From: Zygnema cylindricum
Lineage: Eukaryota > Streptophyta > Zygnematophyceae > Zygnematales > Zygnemataceae
Assembly: GCA_037447655.1 (NCBI GenBank)
Contig: JBBHKE010001499.1
Span: forward strand, 1 to 34,438
Direction of reading: 5' to 3'
Length of the DNA: 34,438 nucleotides
Shown here in pieces: positions 33,168 through 34,438 of the stretch. The position numbers and the translations under genes are program-made. Within the stretch, counting starts at the first letter, position 1. Each line of letters opens with the position of its first letter. A model generated the notes under the pieces. The model searched no databases. It worked only from the letters and a program-made list of their open reading frames with translations, and was not told the origin of the DNA.

Positions 33168-33364
33168 TCATGTGGCATAGTGTGATGTGACATAATTTGA
33201 TGTGACATACTGTGTTGTGACATACTGTGACGTGACATAATGAGACGTAACAGAATGTGATGTGACATATGTGTTGTGACATACTGTGATGCAGAATGTG
33301 AATTTGAAAGAATGTGAGGTGGAAGAGTGTGACGTGACACAACGAAACATGACAGCATGTGTTG
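33168..33364. repeat. 15-bp minisatellite, about 13 diverged units
   Basis: Units follow the pattern TGATGTGACATAATG with substitutions and one- or two-base length changes. The period of 15 keeps the minus strand open in all frames, giving five-residue repeats such as YVTSH. Those frames are artefacts of the repeat. Confidence 0.85.
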
Positions 33365-33589
33365 TTGCTTGATGTATGCAGGAGTAACGTCACATCTGGT
33401 CAACCGACAGTTGTCCTTGGAGCAAATTTTCAGACAGTTGTTCCCTTCCTCTCTCCCCAAATTCGGATGAGTTCACGATTGCAACATTCTCTATGGAGAA
33501 TTTTGGAGGTGAGTTTAAGCGACTCTATTAAATCATAAAGATATTCTCATAATGCTAATGTCTATTGAATTAATGCAAAGATGATTTTT

Positions 33590-33960
33590 TCTAACCTTTC
33601 AACAATCTACATTCCACATTCAAAATTTTAAATTCAGAATTTAGAATTTACAATTTACAATTTAACATTCAATATCTAAAATTGAACCATAAAAAAAAAA
33701 AAAAAAAACACAACACACACCCCCATCATCTTTCTAAGTTTTGAAAACATATGAATTAATTTCCAAGTTGATAAACAAGGAAAGAAAAATATGTTAAAAC
33801 ACCTCAACTTACATTCTTATTATTTTTGCAAGGATTTTAGGGTTTTTTGAAGTTACTTCATTTGGACATGGTTTTATTTTCTTCACTTAGAGCGAATTTA
33901 ACAATTCAATCACAACAATACCATAAAAAAAAAAAAAAAAACTTTACCTTTTTAGTTGTC
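33590..33960. repeat. AT-rich low complexity with A runs
   Basis: It includes imperfect short repeats of the AATTTACAATTT type (about 33615-33682) and two long A runs (about 33690-33708 and 33925-33941). No gene is supported. Confidence 0.7.
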
Positions 33961-34074
33961 TTACCTTACCTAAACTTCTGCCATATTTAACAAATGCTCT
34001 ACTTTAAAGCTATTTTGATATTGACTCCCTTCTATTTTTTCTTTCAAATCTTGATTTCCATCGAAGGCATCATC

Positions 34075-34210
34075 ATTTCTCTCCCCTCTTTTCTCTCTCT
34101 TGCTCTCTCTCCCCTCTTTTCTCACTCTCTCTCCTGCTATTATCTTTTTCTCAACTGACATAGTTGTATTTATAATTTCGGGAACCTCTCCCTCCTCCCC
34201 CTCCCACTTA
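34075..34210. repeat. CT-rich low-complexity tract near the window end
   Basis: Runs of CTCTCTCC and CCCCTCTTTTCTC. A minus-strand open frame (33970-34251) is charged low complexity and is not supported as a gene. The remaining bases to 34438 show nothing recognisable. Confidence 0.65.
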
Positions 34211-34438
34211 CGTACCCTTTTTTGAAAATCGATGAAAACTAAGAGCTCCAAACCAAGTTTGATAAGTCTTTGTCTTTATACAAATAATACAAATAGGCGA
34301 GAATGGCAAATAAAATTGCCATAAAAACCGGACCGTTTGATTGGACGAATTCTTTCCGTTTTTTGGCAGGACTCTTTGGAAACTCGCCATTCTGTACATA
34401 AAACAACAAAAAATGCGAATGGTGTGAAAAGAAGAGAA

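Larger units (their letters stand above)
32455..33509 (+). other. possible exons of an unrecognised plus-strand gene
   Basis: Three segments look exon-like. The first is about 32455-32473 (after TTGTTCTTGCAG, reading MAVGTQ, before GTATGT). The second is from about 32956 (after ACCAATCAG, reading NVSMPDCTVGDLLQAGD). The third is 33382-33509 (after GTATGCAG, before GTGAGT, open in one frame reading SNVTSGQPTVVLGANFQTVV then PFLSPQIRMSSRLQHSLWR). The first and second join in phase. I could not find a donor that joins the second and third in the open frame. No family is recognised and the region also holds repeats, so these may be chance. Confidence 0.2.

Noticed and set aside
33109-33460. Minus-strand open frames of 60-104 codons with HxTxCH-like repeats
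   Set aside because: They are produced by the 15-bp minisatellite, which keeps all frames open; histidine and cysteine spacing is not a zinc-finger pattern.
1-34438. tRNA or rRNA genes
   Set aside because: No cloverleaf-type or ribosomal sequence was recognised on either strand by eye; a covariance search would be needed to exclude small RNAs.

Overview
The window is nuclear DNA from a eukaryote of the green (streptophyte plant or charophyte alga) lineage. Both intact genes are split by GT-AG introns, and their proteins read most like plant SRP72 and a plant SCP/FCP1-like HAD phosphatase. A pair of ACACGTGGC (G-box/ABRE type) motifs lies upstream of the phosphatase. The AT-rich, repeat-laden spacers suggest a large genome. 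I cannot name the species.

Layout. At 222-438 there is a small inverted-repeat (MITE-like) element. At 2601-6611, minus strand, is a complete six-exon gene for an SCP-like CTD phosphatase of about 323 residues. From 7045 to 8850 is non-coding DNA built of old tandem duplications. From 9222 to 20949 is a cluster of three related mobile elements: a 9,994-bp element (10032-20025) with a 567-bp relative (9222-9788) and a 532-bp relative (20418-20949), both in opposite orientation to it. At 21544-29154, plus strand, is a complete eight-exon gene for SRP72, the 72-kDa signal recognition particle protein (714 residues as spliced here). The last 5 kb holds another MITE (29899-30096), a broken retroelement tail (about 30820-31513), microsatellites, a 15-bp minisatellite and some weak exon-like segments.

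The main point of interest is the 10-kb element. It has terminal inverted repeats ending CACC, with TA on both outer sides. It carries a decayed, intron-bearing gene for a Crypton-type tyrosine recombinase (11111-13273) that still shows the arginine, HxxR, W and Y active-site positions. It also carries a second gene remnant I do not recognise (13896-14932), and a third gene (17057-17854) with five 60-bp repeats followed by a domain resembling the GCR1_C DNA-binding domain known from Cryptons. About 200 bp of its left end and about 400 bp of its right end recur, fused, in the two 0.53-0.57 kb elements, which therefore look like internal-deletion (non-autonomous) derivatives. Cryptons are normally described as lacking terminal inverted repeats, so a tyrosine-recombinase element with TIRs and MITE-like derivatives in a green-lineage genome deserves checking. 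The copy here is interrupted by stop codons and is probably not functional.
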